From assembly GCA_019359035.1 (NCBI GenBank), contig JAHHIC010000036.1, positions 124,001 to 188,000 of the forward strand: a stretch of DNA of 64,000 bases. Reading direction: 5' to 3'. The notes below the pieces were generated by a model. It saw nothing but the letters and a program-made list of their open reading frames with translations, made no database searches and had not been told where the DNA came from. A program made the position numbers and the translations under genes. Below are positions 1 through 7,824 of this stretch, piece by piece (the first letter of the stretch is position 1; every line of letters starts with the position of its first letter). Origin of the DNA: Scytonematopsis contorta HA4267-MV1. GTDB taxonomy: Bacteria > Cyanobacteriota > Cyanobacteriia > Cyanobacteriales > Nostocaceae.

Positions 1-455
1 AAATAAAAGATAGTAAAAAGCTAACTGCTAATCGACGTTTACAGCTAGCTCAACTAATTTGTTCCCTAGCTGTGGACTGGAAAATTGGTTTTGCCGCTAC
101 AGCTGAAATCGACCAAATTAATATTTTGCAGGCAACGCTGCTAGCAATGAAAAGGGCTGTACTGAAGTTAAAAGTACAGCCCCATCTTTGTTTAGTTGAC
201 GGTAATCAATTAATTACGAATTTATTATTACCCCAGCAAACAATTATTAAAGGAGACTCTTGTTCTTTAGCGATTGCCTCAGCTAGCATTGTCGCGAAAG
301 TTTGGAGAGATGATTTGATAATGCGGTTAGCGGATAAATATCCCATGTACGACTTACATCGCAACAAGGGTTATGGTAGTCAACTACATATAAAAGCTCT
401 GCAAGAATACGGAGCTTCACCACTGCATCGTAAATCCTTTAAACCTTGTCAATAG
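1..455 (+). CDS. rnhB: Ribonuclease HII, 3' part (5' end outside window)
   Basis: RNase HII cuts the RNA strand of RNA-DNA hybrids and removes ribonucleotides misincorporated in DNA. The frame is open from base 3 and has no convincing start here, so the gene enters from the left edge. The first residues read IKDSKKLTANRR, the conserved DSKxL segment. LVDGNQ carries one catalytic Asp, and SIVAKVWRDD carries the last one. GYGSQLHIKAL and the closing LHRKSF are also family signatures. The N-terminal Asp-Glu pair of the active site is not visible. The last 7 bases overlap, tail to tail, the end of the DUF1997 gene. Assignment is secure; only completeness is unknown. Confidence 0.95.
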   Translation, partial: IKDSKKLTANRRLQLAQLICSLAVDWKIGFAATAEIDQINILQATLLAMKRAVLKLKVQPHLCLVDGNQLITNLLLPQQTIIKGDSCSLAIASASIVAKVWRDDLIMRLADKYPMYDLHRNKGYGSQLHIKALQEYGASPLHRKSFKPCQ

Positions 456-1054
456 GGTAGTGGGGAGTGGGGAGTAGGAAATGGGGAATTGGTATCGTCT
501 TCTAAAACTTTTTCCTCTGTGGTTTGTGCGATTACCCAGCGATGATAGTCAGCTAAGAGTTGGTGTGATAATCTTTGTTTTACCGTTAATAACACGCTTT
601 TTAGCAGACTATTACCAGCAGCCTCTAAAATAACCGTGGGTGTAAATGCAAGAGGTGGTGGTAGTTCTACTTGGACTTCTAAATCCGCTTTGCCTTCTAG
701 TAAGTAAGCCCCAGTACTAATTTGTCGTGGAGATAAATAACCCTTTAAATCTAAATTAAAGCGCTGGTTGATATAGTCAACACCACGTATTTCACAACCG
801 ACTGAGCGTAAATATATTGTGCCATTAGATACTGACCATACCCTCATATCCACTGTTGGTTGTAGCGAAACCGTCAGAAAGCTGAGGGGACGCATTTTTA
901 AACGAAAAACATCCTCTGCTAGCTGTTCGTAGCGAGTCGGGTCTACCAAAGCACTAACAAGACGTTGAGGTTGACGTAGATAATGCTGAATGGGAATGGG
1001 TTTCTGTGGAACAGAAATTTCAATCGATTGAGAAGCTGTAAACTTAGTAGTCAT
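449..1054 (-). CDS. DUF1997 family protein
   Basis: 201 residues, soluble, no signal peptide. The body (FRLKMRPLSFLTVSLQPTVDMRVW, then an acidic/aromatic beta-rich stretch and a C-terminal helix ending LLADYHRWV) matches my memory of the DUF1997 family of cyanobacteria and plastids, whose function is unknown. The fold is thought to be START/SRPBCC-like, which is an inference. The last dozen residues ([13 protein letters not shown]) are translated from a GGGGAGT-type repeat tract at 455-490, so the natural C-terminus was probably replaced when the repeat arrived. It converges on and overlaps rnhB by 7 bases and stands alone. Confidence 0.75.
   Translation of the reverse strand: MTTKFTASQSIEISVPQKPIPIQHYLRQPQRLVSALVDPTRYEQLAEDVFRLKMRPLSFLTVSLQPTVDMRVWSVSNGTIYLRSVGCEIRGVDYINQRFNLDLKGYLSPRQISTGAYLLEGKADLEVQVELPPPLAFTPTVILEAAGNSLLKSVLLTVKQRLSHQLLADYHRWVIAQTTEEKVLEDDTNSPFPTPHSPLPY
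455..490. repeat. Short tandem repeat tract (GGGGAGT type)
   Basis: Degenerate heptamer copies directly after the rnhB stop. The tract supplies the last codons of the DUF1997 gene on the other strand. Confidence 0.85.
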
Positions 1055-1203
1055 AGGCTGACATAAATACCTATTTAATATTGAAGGCTTTGTAAAAACT
1101 TGATATTTTTTAGTTAAGTTCCCTCACCCTAGTTGATTATAAAAAAATAGCACTTTTTTTGGCTATATATCGCGAGTAGTACTTTTATATACATAGATTT
1201 TTT

Positions 1204-1242
1204 CCCAAAAAAACGTAGAGACGTTACATGTAACGTCTCTAC
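1204..1242 (-). terminator. Probable Rho-independent terminator of livM-livG
   Basis: Minus-strand hairpin formed by palindrome copy 1 and followed by GTTTTTTTGGG, about 80 bases past the livG stop. The coincidence of a mobile-looking palindrome with a U-tract suggests it has been recruited as a terminator (inference). Confidence 0.6.
1215..1242. repeat. 28-bp palindromic repeat, copy 1
   Basis: Perfect palindrome with arms GTAGAGACG/CGTCTCTAC and core TTACATGTAA. On the minus strand it is followed by a run of seven T, so here it can act as the terminator of livG. A neighbouring direct repeat of TAATCACACAA lies at about 1259-1290. Confidence 0.9.
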
Positions 1243-1320
1243 ATTATCTATATGGAAATCACACAGTAATCACACAATAATCACACAATGTTCATGAGTC
1301 AATGTGTTATAATAACTAAC

Positions 1321-2127
1321 TTATTCTCCCAGATATGCTTCTAAAACTTGGGAATTACTCTGAATTTCTTCCGGAGAACCATTAGCAAGATTTTCGCCTT
1401 GAGCAAGTACCCAAACGCGGTCACATAAAGACATAATCACATCCATATTGTGTTCAATAATTAAAAAAGTCATGCCTTGTTTATTCCAAGCGGAAATGCG
1501 TTCGCATATCTCCTTAATTAAAGTAGGATTGACGCCAGCAGCTGGTTCATCTAATAAAATTAATTTGGGGTCAGCCATTAATGCTCGTCCCATTTCCAAA
1601 AGTTTGCGTTGTCCACCAGACAAACTACCAGCGTAATCTTGGGCTTTGTGAGCTAACCCGACAGATTCTAGTAAAAACATTGCTTTATCGCGCAATTCTT
1701 TTTGTTCTTTAGCAATTAAATGTTGTTGTAATTGCACAGTCCAAAAATTTTCACCAGATTGTTTTTGCGCTCCTAACATCATATTTTCCAACACTGACAA
1801 TCGAGACAAGGCTTTGGCTACTTGAAAGGTGCGAATTAGTCCTTGTTGAGCAATTTGGTGAGGTTGTAGTTGTTGGATTTGTTCACCATCAAAGACTACT
1901 CGTCCTTTGTCGGGTCGGATAAAGTTAGAGAGTAGATTAAATAAAGTTGTTTTACCAGCACCATTGGGACCAATTAAGCCAGTGATGCTACCGGGGGCTA
2001 CTTCAATAGAAGCATTATTTACAGCGTTAATACCACCAAAGCTTTTATAAAGCCCACTTGCAGCCAAAAGTGCCATTTCTGGGGATTTATTTGATTTGTC
2101 AGATTTGTTAAATAAATTACTTGCCAA
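1321..2127 (-). CDS. livG: Branched-chain/neutral amino-acid ABC transporter ATP-binding protein (LivG/NatA-like)
   Basis: ATPase subunit that powers import of neutral or branched-chain amino acids. Walker A is GPNGAGKTT (residues about 53-61), followed by a Q-loop, the signature LSGGQ, Walker B LILLDEP with the downstream AAGVNP typical of the LivG branch, and the switch His in IIEHNMD. It is 268 residues, slightly long because of a 17-residue N-terminal extension (SNLFNKSDKSNKS); Met18 (base 2076) is an alternative start that would remove the 11-base overlap with livM. Upstream livM is its membrane partner. The periplasmic binding protein, second permease and second ATPase are absent, consistent with the scattered genes of cyanobacterial Nat systems. 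Confidence 0.9.
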   Translation of the reverse strand: MASNLFNKSDKSNKSPEMALLAASGLYKSFGGINAVNNASIEVAPGSITGLIGPNGAGKTTLFNLLSNFIRPDKGRVVFDGEQIQQLQPHQIAQQGLIRTFQVAKALSRLSVLENMMLGAQKQSGENFWTVQLQQHLIAKEQKELRDKAMFLLESVGLAHKAQDYAGSLSGGQRKLLEMGRALMADPKLILLDEPAAGVNPTLIKEICERISAWNKQGMTFLIIEHNMDVIMSLCDRVWVLAQGENLANGSPEEIQSNSQVLEAYLGE

Positions 2128-3298
2128 GGGTGAGTTCCTCCTTTTTCCCCAGTATTCCTTGTGGACGCAAAATCATCAGCACCATCAAAATCAAACCAAT
2201 AAACATGATGCGAAATGCTCCTAAGCGTGCATCATCAAGGGGTACTACTTTTGGTAGAACTTCACGAGTAATAGCGTCATAACCAAAGAAAATTACTGCT
2301 CCAACTAACGTACCTAAATTATTACCAGAGCCGCCTAAAATTACCATAATCCATGAATCAAATGTTAGTTGTGGTTGGAAGCCATCGGGGTAAATAGCCC
2401 GTAATTGCCATGCAAATAAAGCACCAGCAATACCCGCAATTGCACCACCAAGCATAAAAGACTGGAGTTTGTACCAAAAGACATTTTTACCTAAAGCTTT
2501 AGGAACTTCTTCGTCTTCGCGAATAGCTTTTAGAACTCGACCCCAAGGTGAACGAACTAAAATTTCTAAACGCCAGAATACTAATGCTAAAACAATTAGG
2601 GACACCAGCATTAAACCCACTTGAGGGTTATCTTTAAATTCATAAATACCGATGACACCGGAAATATAAACCGCGATTGCTAAAATCCCTAAAACAATTC
2701 CTGTTAACAAGCGAGATGTAAATTCTTGTTTGCTAGCTTTCCGTTTAGGTGCATAAAAAGCACTGATTGCTTCTGGTGATTCAACTGGATTTGTGTCTTT
2801 AACAGTTACTTTTGCAGCGATAATCCAACGCCACAATTGCCATAATGAAATACTTGAAACTAATGTCAACAAGCCAATCATGACAAATCTAGAGAATAAG
2901 TTGGGATTAAAGGTCAAAAGTGGTATGGGGTAACTTTGGACACCAAAAGTACCTTGCACCCATTTATCGCCAACAGGTAACATTTGGTTACTTAGCACTA
3001 AACGAATAACTTCTCCAACCCCGATGGTAACAATCGAGAGGTAGTCTTCTCGTAACCTGAGGGTCAAAAAACCAATCCCTAAACCCAGTAATGCAGCAAC
3101 AATTGCTCCGATTATTGCCGAAATTAGTAGGGGAATTCCCTTTAGGCTAAGTAATACGGTTGTATAAGCTCCTAAAGTCATAAACGCTACGGAGCCAAAG
3201 TTGATTAAGCCTGTAAAACCCCACTGTAAGTTAAGCCCTAAGCTAAACAAAGCGAAAACAGATGTCGAAATTGCCAAGAAAATTAAGTATTGTGCCAT
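2117..3298 (-). CDS. livM: Branched-chain/neutral amino-acid ABC transporter permease (LivM/NatC-like)
   Basis: 393-residue polytopic inner-membrane protein with about 9-10 hydrophobic segments. The family hallmark segments GLNLQWGFTGLINFG near the N-terminus and LREDYLSIVTIGVGEVIRL are present, and the cytoplasmic coupling loop contains RSPWGRVLKAIREDE. A polar insert around residues 165-195 (TVKDTNPVES to KRKASKQE) lengthens it compared with enteric LivM, as in cyanobacterial NatC. It is translated with livG, whose proposed start overlaps the livM end by 11 bases. TTGACGG repeats fill the upstream spacer. The substrate range (neutral amino acids rather than urea) is inferred from the LivM-like sequence and is not proven. 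Confidence 0.88.
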   Translation of the reverse strand: MAQYLIFLAISTSVFALFSLGLNLQWGFTGLINFGSVAFMTLGAYTTVLLSLKGIPLLISAIIGAIVAALLGLGIGFLTLRLREDYLSIVTIGVGEVIRLVLSNQMLPVGDKWVQGTFGVQSYPIPLLTFNPNLFSRFVMIGLLTLVSSISLWQLWRWIIAAKVTVKDTNPVESPEAISAFYAPKRKASKQEFTSRLLTGIVLGILAIAVYISGVIGIYEFKDNPQVGLMLVSLIVLALVFWRLEILVRSPWGRVLKAIREDEEVPKALGKNVFWYKLQSFMLGGAIAGIAGALFAWQLRAIYPDGFQPQLTFDSWIMVILGGSGNNLGTLVGAVIFFGYDAITREVLPKVVPLDDARLGAFRIMFIGLILMVLMILRPQGILGKKEELTLGK

Positions 3299-3308
3299 AT
3301 TGGATTTG

Positions 3309-3358
3309 TTGACGGTTGACGGTTGACTGTTGACGGTTGACGGTTGACAGTTGACTGT
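3309..3358. repeat. TTGACGG/TTGACTG tandem repeats
   Basis: About seven degenerate copies of a 7-base unit between livM and its upstream region. The same motif recurs inside the aminotransferase gene at 38452-38512. Confidence 0.9.
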
Positions 3359-3498
3359 TTAGCTCCTCCTATTGGTTAGATGTTTTAGTGACGAATGATA
3401 CAGCATATTATGCTAGTAGGGAATTGAAGTCCTCTTCTTACCTTTCAATATGGCTATTGTTTGGGCATACTGGTAATAGCCGTGTATAATTAGTATCT

Positions 3499-3687
3499 AT
3501 GAACTTACTGAGGCAACGAATCCATAATTTAATAGAGCAGTTAGCTGAGGACGATTTAGAGCAAGTGTGGAAAGTTGTCCACGACTTACATTGTGACTTT
3601 TATATGATGAAAGCTATACAACAAGTCAAGCATTCTCAACAACCGTGGGATACTTTAACATACGAACAAGTGGGGAGTGAGGAGTAA
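3499..3687 (+). CDS. Small protein, putative antitoxin
   Basis: 62 residues, mostly helical and acidic (LIEQLAEDDLEQVWKVVHDLHCDF). Short helical proteins of this style often precede RelE/ParE toxins in cyanobacteria, and a RelE/ParE-like gene follows 145 bases downstream on the same strand. The final codons (GSEE from GTGGGGAGTGAGGAGTAA) derive from a GGGGAGT-type repeat, so the original C-terminus may have been altered. I do not recognise a named antitoxin family; the role is inferred from context. Confidence 0.55.
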   Translation: MNLLRQRIHNLIEQLAEDDLEQVWKVVHDLHCDFYMMKAIQQVKHSQQPWDTLTYEQVGSEE

Positions 3688-3689
3688 AC

Positions 3690-3806
3690 AATTCGCAATA
3701 TGCCTTTATGGGCACGCTGCGCGAACGCAATTCGCAATTCGCAATTAATTGGGAGTGGGGAGTGGGGAGTGGGGAGGGGGGAATAAAAATTCATAATTCA
3801 TAATTC
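3690..3806. repeat. Composite repeat spacer inside the toxin-antitoxin pair
   Basis: Contains a GC-rich palindromic module (GGGCACGCTGCGCGAACGC), tandem GCAATTC units (3727-3747), GGGGAGT units (3751-3782) and CATAATT units (3790-3806). The first module recurs at about 6770-6848. Confidence 0.85.
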
Positions 3807-3832
3807 AAAACTCTTTAATCCTTGATTACCTT

Positions 3833-4090
3833 ATGAATATAGAAGTGCGTTATGCGCGGTCTTTTTTAAAAGATTTAAAGAGTTTGGAGTCTGCTGCTTA
3901 CGAACGGGTGTATGATTTTGTGTTTGTTCAGTTTGCTGATAACGGTTATTTACGCGACCTTCCGGGACTTCGGCAGATAGATGCTGAGGGGGTTTTTTTC
4001 CGCTTTTCAATAGATGATTATCTCGTTGGTATTGAAGTTCGAGGTCAAATAGTTAAGTTTTTGCGTGTAATACCTTTACCAAATATCTGA
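3833..4090 (+). CDS. RelE/ParE-family toxin
   Basis: 85 residues: MNIEVRYARSFLKDLKSL opens like the RelE/ParE fold (beta strand, then a basic helical hairpin). LPGLRQIDAEGVFFRFSIDDYLVGIEV resembles its central beta sheet, and IVKFLRVIP is the final strand. RelE members cleave mRNA on the ribosome and ParE members poison gyrase; the sequence alone does not decide which. The small gene upstream is the likely antitoxin, but the two are separated by 145 bases of repeats instead of the usual few bases or overlap, so coupled expression may be broken. Confidence is good for the family and moderate for activity. Confidence 0.72.
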   Translation: MNIEVRYARSFLKDLKSLESAAYERVYDFVFVQFADNGYLRDLPGLRQIDAEGVFFRFSIDDYLVGIEVRGQIVKFLRVIPLPNI

Positions 4091-4207
4091 TGTATATGTG
4101 GTACTGCGTCCAATGTATATGTACTTATGTGTACCGCGATGACTTAGATAAATGAGAAAAAGGTAAAATGATATTAAGATATCATCTGAATTTTTTATAG
4201 ATTAAAA

Positions 4208-4270
4208 TCCCATTCCCCACTCCCATCACGGACTATTCACCACTTCCCACTCCCCACTCCCCATTCCCAA
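4208..4270. repeat. Short tandem repeat tract (CCCCACT type)
   Basis: Complement-orientation heptamer repeats in the 282-base spacer upstream of pgi. No other feature is recognised in this spacer. Confidence 0.85.
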
Positions 4271-4372
4271 GTCCGAATTCCCCAACTTAAAAGTGTATAT
4301 GACTGACAGAGCCGAACTCTAAGCTTACACTAAACTTGTTTTTGAAAAACAATAAACATTGAGATTTCCCTT

Positions 4373-5959
4373 ATGGATGCAACAGCGCTTTGGCAACGAT
4401 ATCAGGAATGGTTATACTTCCACGAGGGATTGGGGTTATATCTCGACGTGAGTCGGATGCGTTTTGATGATGCTTTTGTTGCAGGTCTAAAGCCTAAGTT
4501 TGATAAGGCTTTCGCTGATATGGTGCAACTCGAAAAGGGTGCGATCGCAAATCCGGATGAAGAACGGATGGTGGGACACTACTGGTTGCGAAATCCGGAT
4601 TTAGCTCCTTCTCCGGAGATAACGCAAGAAATTGTCCAAACTCTGGAACAAATCGAAACTTTTGCTCAAAAAATTCACACTGGTGCTATTCATCCACCAA
4701 AAGCTAATCGCTTTACTGATATTATCTCGATTGGTATTGGTGGCTCTGCTCTGGGACCTCAGTTTGTTGCGGAAGCTCTTGCTCCAGATTTCCCCCCTCT
4801 AGCGATTCATTTTATCGACAATTCTGACCCTGCAGGTATTGACAGCGTTTTAACTCAACTAAGAAATCGTCTTTCAAGTACTTTAGTATTAGTAATTTCC
4901 AAATCTGGGGGGACTCCCGAACCCAGAAACGGAATGATTGAAGTGAAAAAAGCTTATGCGGGACAAAATTTAGATTTTGCCAATTACGCGATTGCGATTA
5001 CTATGGCAGGTAGCCAGTTGGACAAAACAGCTGACTCAGAAGGTTGGTTGGCTAAATTTCCAATGTACGACTGGGTGGGGGGACGTACCTCTGAACTTTC
5101 TACCGTAGGTTTAGTACCAGCTGCTTTACAAGGTATTGATATTCGCGCCATGCTGGAAGGTGCGAAGGAAATGGATGATGCGACTCGTGTTGCTGATATC
5201 AAAAAGAACCCATCAGCCTTACTTGCTCTAGCTTGGTATCACGCTGGTAATGGCAAAGGTGAAAAAGACATGGTTGTTTTACCTTATAAAGACAGCTTGT
5301 TGTTATTTAGCCGCTACTTACAGCAATTAGTAATGGAATCTTTAGGTAAGGAAAAAGATTTGGATGGTAATACAGTTTACCAAGGTATTGCTGTTTACGG
5401 AAATAAAGGCTCTACTGACCAACACGCTTACGTCCAACAATTACGTGAAGGTGTCCCAAATTTCTTCGCGACTTTAATTGAAGTTTTGGAAGACCGTAAA
5501 GGTCAATCACCAGAAATTGAACCGGGTATTACTTCAGGTGATTATTTGTCAGGTTTTCTTTTGGGAACCCGTCAGGCTTTGTACGAAAATCATCGTGACT
5601 CAATTACAATCACCGTACCCGAAGCGTCAGCGAGGATAGTTGGTGCATTAATTGCTCTTTACGAACGTGCTGTAGGTTTTTATGCCAGTTTGGTGAATAT
5701 TAACGCTTACCACCAACCAGGGGTAGAAGCTGGTAAAAAAGCTGCTGCTGTGATTCTGGAGTTGCAGAAAAAAGTGGTGGAAGTTTTACAAAGCGAAAAA
5801 ACAACTTTAAGTTTGGAAGAAATTGCGACAAAAGCAGGCAGTTCTGACCAAATTGAGGCAATTTACAAAATTTTACGCCATTTACAAGCTAATGGTCGTG
5901 GTGTTGTCTTGGAAGGTAATCTTGCACAGCCTGGTAGCTTAAAGGTCTCTGCTAGCTAG
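4373..5959 (+). CDS. pgi: Glucose-6-phosphate isomerase
   Basis: Interconverts glucose-6-phosphate and fructose-6-phosphate, linking glycolysis, gluconeogenesis and the oxidative pentose phosphate route in the cytosol. The 528 residues match cyanobacterial PGI length. Motifs in order: [12 protein letters not shown], the phosphate-binding [20 protein letters not shown] (family signature region), MESLGKE with the catalytic Glu, [11 protein letters not shown] with the catalytic His, and [12 protein letters not shown] with the active-site Lys. A HIP1 octamer (GCGATCGC) lies within the gene near 4540. It is monocistronic, with a perfect terminator 40 bases downstream. Confidence 0.97.
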   Translation: MDATALWQRYQEWLYFHEGLGLYLDVSRMRFDDAFVAGLKPKFDKAFADMVQLEKGAIANPDEERMVGHYWLRNPDLAPSPEITQEIVQTLEQIETFAQKIHTGAIHPPKANRFTDIISIGIGGSALGPQFVAEALAPDFPPLAIHFIDNSDPAGIDSVLTQLRNRLSSTLVLVISKSGGTPEPRNGMIEVKKAYAGQNLDFANYAIAITMAGSQLDKTADSEGWLAKFPMYDWVGGRTSELSTVGLVPAALQGIDIRAMLEGAKEMDDATRVADIKKNPSALLALAWYHAGNGKGEKDMVVLPYKDSLLLFSRYLQQLVMESLGKEKDLDGNTVYQGIAVYGNKGSTDQHAYVQQLREGVPNFFATLIEVLEDRKGQSPEIEPGITSGDYLSGFLLGTRQALYENHRDSITITVPEASARIVGALIALYERAVGFYASLVNINAYHQPGVEAGKKAAAVILELQKKVVEVLQSEKTTLSLEEIATKAGSSDQIEAIYKILRHLQANGRGVVLEGNLAQPGSLKVSAS

Positions 5960-5997
5960 TCGATTTTTTACTGCTGATATCATATTCTTGCCAAATT

Positions 5998-6021
5998 ATG
6001 TTGCTCCTGCAACATTTTTTT
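5998..6021 (+). terminator. Rho-independent terminator of pgi
   Basis: Seven-base perfect stem ATGTTGC/GCAACAT with loop TCCT followed by seven T. Confidence 0.85.
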
Positions 6022-6163
6022 ATGTTTTTGCGTTTAATATGTAATTAAAGCTTCATTTTTAAAGACGCTTATACCTAGCTTAAATGCCTGGTTTTTGTCT
6101 TAAAGAATGCAAGACATTTTGCTAAAAGTAATTTCAATTTTGAATAATTAATCTTGAATATAT

Positions 6164-6610
6164 ATGACTAAAGCTAGGGGTGTCGAAGTCCGAGAGTTGG
6201 AATCAATAAAAGGTGGAATGGCGCAGTTTTTTACGCCACAAGCCAGTCATGAAACAATGTTAGTTCAAATTCCGGCTGGTGCTGAGGATGATTTGTTTGT
6301 TCATAAGTCACAAACAGACCAGTTGCTAGTAGTAAAAGGTCGATTTGTCTTGGTGATTTTGGTTGATAAAAAATATCAATATATCCCGCTAAGTGAGGAT
6401 AAACCTGCTGTGGTTACTATTCCTCCGGGAGTGTTACATGGGGCAATTAATTTTAGCGATAAACCTTGTGTTGTTGTTAATGCTGTTCTACGTCATAGAC
6501 CTGTGCAGGAAAATGATTATGTTCCTAGGGGAAAACCTTTTCCTTATGATTTAAATGCTGCTAGAGCGGCTTTGGATGATTTGGAAGGAAGTTTGACGCA
6601 GGTTGCTTAG
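6164..6610 (+). CDS. Cupin-domain protein
   Basis: 148 residues forming one small beta-barrel. LVQIPAGAEDDLFVHKSQTDQLLVVKGRFVLVILVD corresponds to cupin motif 1 (His and Gln/Glu positions with the LVVKGR strand), and VVTIPPGVLHGAINFSDKPCVVVNAV to motif 2 with the P-G-x-x-H-G signature. Cupins are often metal-binding enzymes or sensors; the overall pattern also resembles small dTDP-sugar epimerase-like or WxcM-like cupins, so a sugar-related role is possible but unproven. It is single-gene; a GC-rich repeat hairpin follows 10 bases after the stop and may terminate it. Confidence 0.75.
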   Translation: MTKARGVEVRELESIKGGMAQFFTPQASHETMLVQIPAGAEDDLFVHKSQTDQLLVVKGRFVLVILVDKKYQYIPLSEDKPAVVTIPPGVLHGAINFSDKPCVVVNAVLRHRPVQENDYVPRGKPFPYDLNAARAALDDLEGSLTQVA

Positions 6611-6620
6611 AAACTAAAGA

Positions 6621-6664
6621 ACCCCACCCCCAACCCCCTCCCCGCACGCGGGGAGGGGGCTACG
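6621..6664. repeat. GC-rich hairpin repeat (CCCCACCCCCAACCCC family)
   Basis: CCCCTCCCCGC/GCGGGGAGGGG stem downstream of the cupin gene. Relatives lie at 13826, 19183, 39711, 40520, 53047 and 53152. Confidence 0.85.
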
Positions 6665-7082
6665 ACGTACACACATCATCTGTCATTGCGTTCACGAAGT
6701 GTTCCCTATAGCGGGAATGGAGGAACGACGAAGCAATCCCCTTTCTTCGTATTACACGAAAGCGAACGGCAAGCCTTTATGGGCACGCTGCGCGTATCCG
6801 CAAGCGGACGCTGACGCGAACACGCAGTGGAGCGTAGCGCTTACGCACTACTATTAATCAATATAAGTTTGGAGATAAGAACAACTGTTATTTTAAAGTT
6901 GATTGATTGCTGTTGATGGATTAAATATTTCGTTTAGATGTGATGTTAGATACAAGCTTGATAAGCTTTATGTTTTTTATAAGTAGCTGATTTTACCCAG
7001 TTTAATTAATTTTTATCAAGAGCAATATTTTTTGAGTTTTTCAATATATGATTAAAAATCATTTAAAGAGGAAACTAATATT
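6665..7082. other. Gene-free spacer with mosaic dispersed repeats
   Basis: Bases about 6680-6848 hold nested dispersed repeats (TCATTGCGTTCACGAAGTG..., GGGCACGCTGCGCGT..., CGCAGTGGAGCGTAGCGC). From 6850 to 7082 the sequence is AT-rich and contains only the likely promoter and the ribosome-binding site AGAGGAAAC before the next gene. Confidence 0.7.
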
Positions 7083-7403
7083 ATGAGTGACACTAACTTA
7101 GAAAAACCCCCACGTCGTCGTGGAAGAATATTTCCGGAACTAACTGTATCACCAGAACAATTAGCTAAACGCAAAGCTGAAGATGAAGCATTTGACCAAC
7201 GATGTGAAGCTATTTTTGGGCGAGTAAGTCCTGAGTTACTGGATAAATATTACGGCTGGTATATGGCTGTGGAACCTGAAAGTGGGGATTATTTCATTGA
7301 TAAAGATATAGAAGTAGCTGGTAAGAAAGCACGTGATAAGTATCCAAATGCTATTCACTTTATGTTTTGTCTAAATGAAACAGGAGCTACTGGTCGAATA
7401 TGA
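7083..7403 (+). CDS. Conserved hypothetical protein paired with aspartic-protease-like gene
   Basis: 106 residues, hydrophilic, no membrane segment. A basic N-terminal tail (KPPRRRGRIFPELTVSPEQLAKRKAEDEAF) is followed by an acidic alpha/beta body (GWYMAVEPESGDYFIDKDIEVAGKKARDKYPN). AGAGGAAAC gives a good ribosome-binding site 8 bases before the ATG. Its stop overlaps the start of the next gene (ATGA), so translation is coupled. I recall such pairs in many cyanobacterial genomes, often in multiple copies, without an assigned function. Confidence 0.7.
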   Translation: MSDTNLEKPPRRRGRIFPELTVSPEQLAKRKAEDEAFDQRCEAIFGRVSPELLDKYYGWYMAVEPESGDYFIDKDIEVAGKKARDKYPNAIHFMFCLNETGATGRI

Positions 7404-7762
7404 TTCACGGTACATTTGGTGACAAAGGAGAGTTATTTTTTGAACTAGATTTGATTGCGGGGGATGGATTAAATTTACCTGTGGATGGGATGTTCGATAC
7501 TGGTTTTACAGGCTTTATGGCTATGAATAAACAAGATTTAGATGGTCTTGATTGGTCTTTTGTGCAGAAACAAAAATTACGAACGGCACAGGGAGAGAAA
7601 ACATTTTTTATTTATTCTGGCAAAATATCGTTAAGTGGACAGATTTATGAAATTCCTGTATTTGCCGGAAATGATTTGACGGAAGTTTTATTGGGTTCAG
7701 AGTGGTTGAAAATTTTGCCTTTGGTTGCAAATTTTCAAGAGGGAGTTTTGACTTTGGGATAA
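7400..7762 (+). CDS. Retropepsin-like aspartic protease domain protein
   Basis: 120 residues. FDTGFTGFMAMNKQDL contains the D-T-G active-site triad of clan AA aspartic proteases, followed by the expected beta hairpin (KTFFIYSGKISLSGQIYEIPVFAGND) and a late hydrophobic-Gly segment VLLGSEWLKILPL typical of the flap/psi-loop region. Only one DTG is present, so an active enzyme would have to dimerise as retropepsins do. The start overlaps the upstream gene by four bases. The substrate is unknown; processing of its small partner is a reasonable guess only. Confidence 0.7.
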   Translation: MIHGTFGDKGELFFELDLIAGDGLNLPVDGMFDTGFTGFMAMNKQDLDGLDWSFVQKQKLRTAQGEKTFFIYSGKISLSGQIYEIPVFAGNDLTEVLLGSEWLKILPLVANFQEGVLTLG

Positions 7763-7824
7763 GGAAATAAATATACGAACCGCCAAGGAGCCAAGTAAGC
7801 TAAGGGAGGAAAGAGAGTTCTAGC

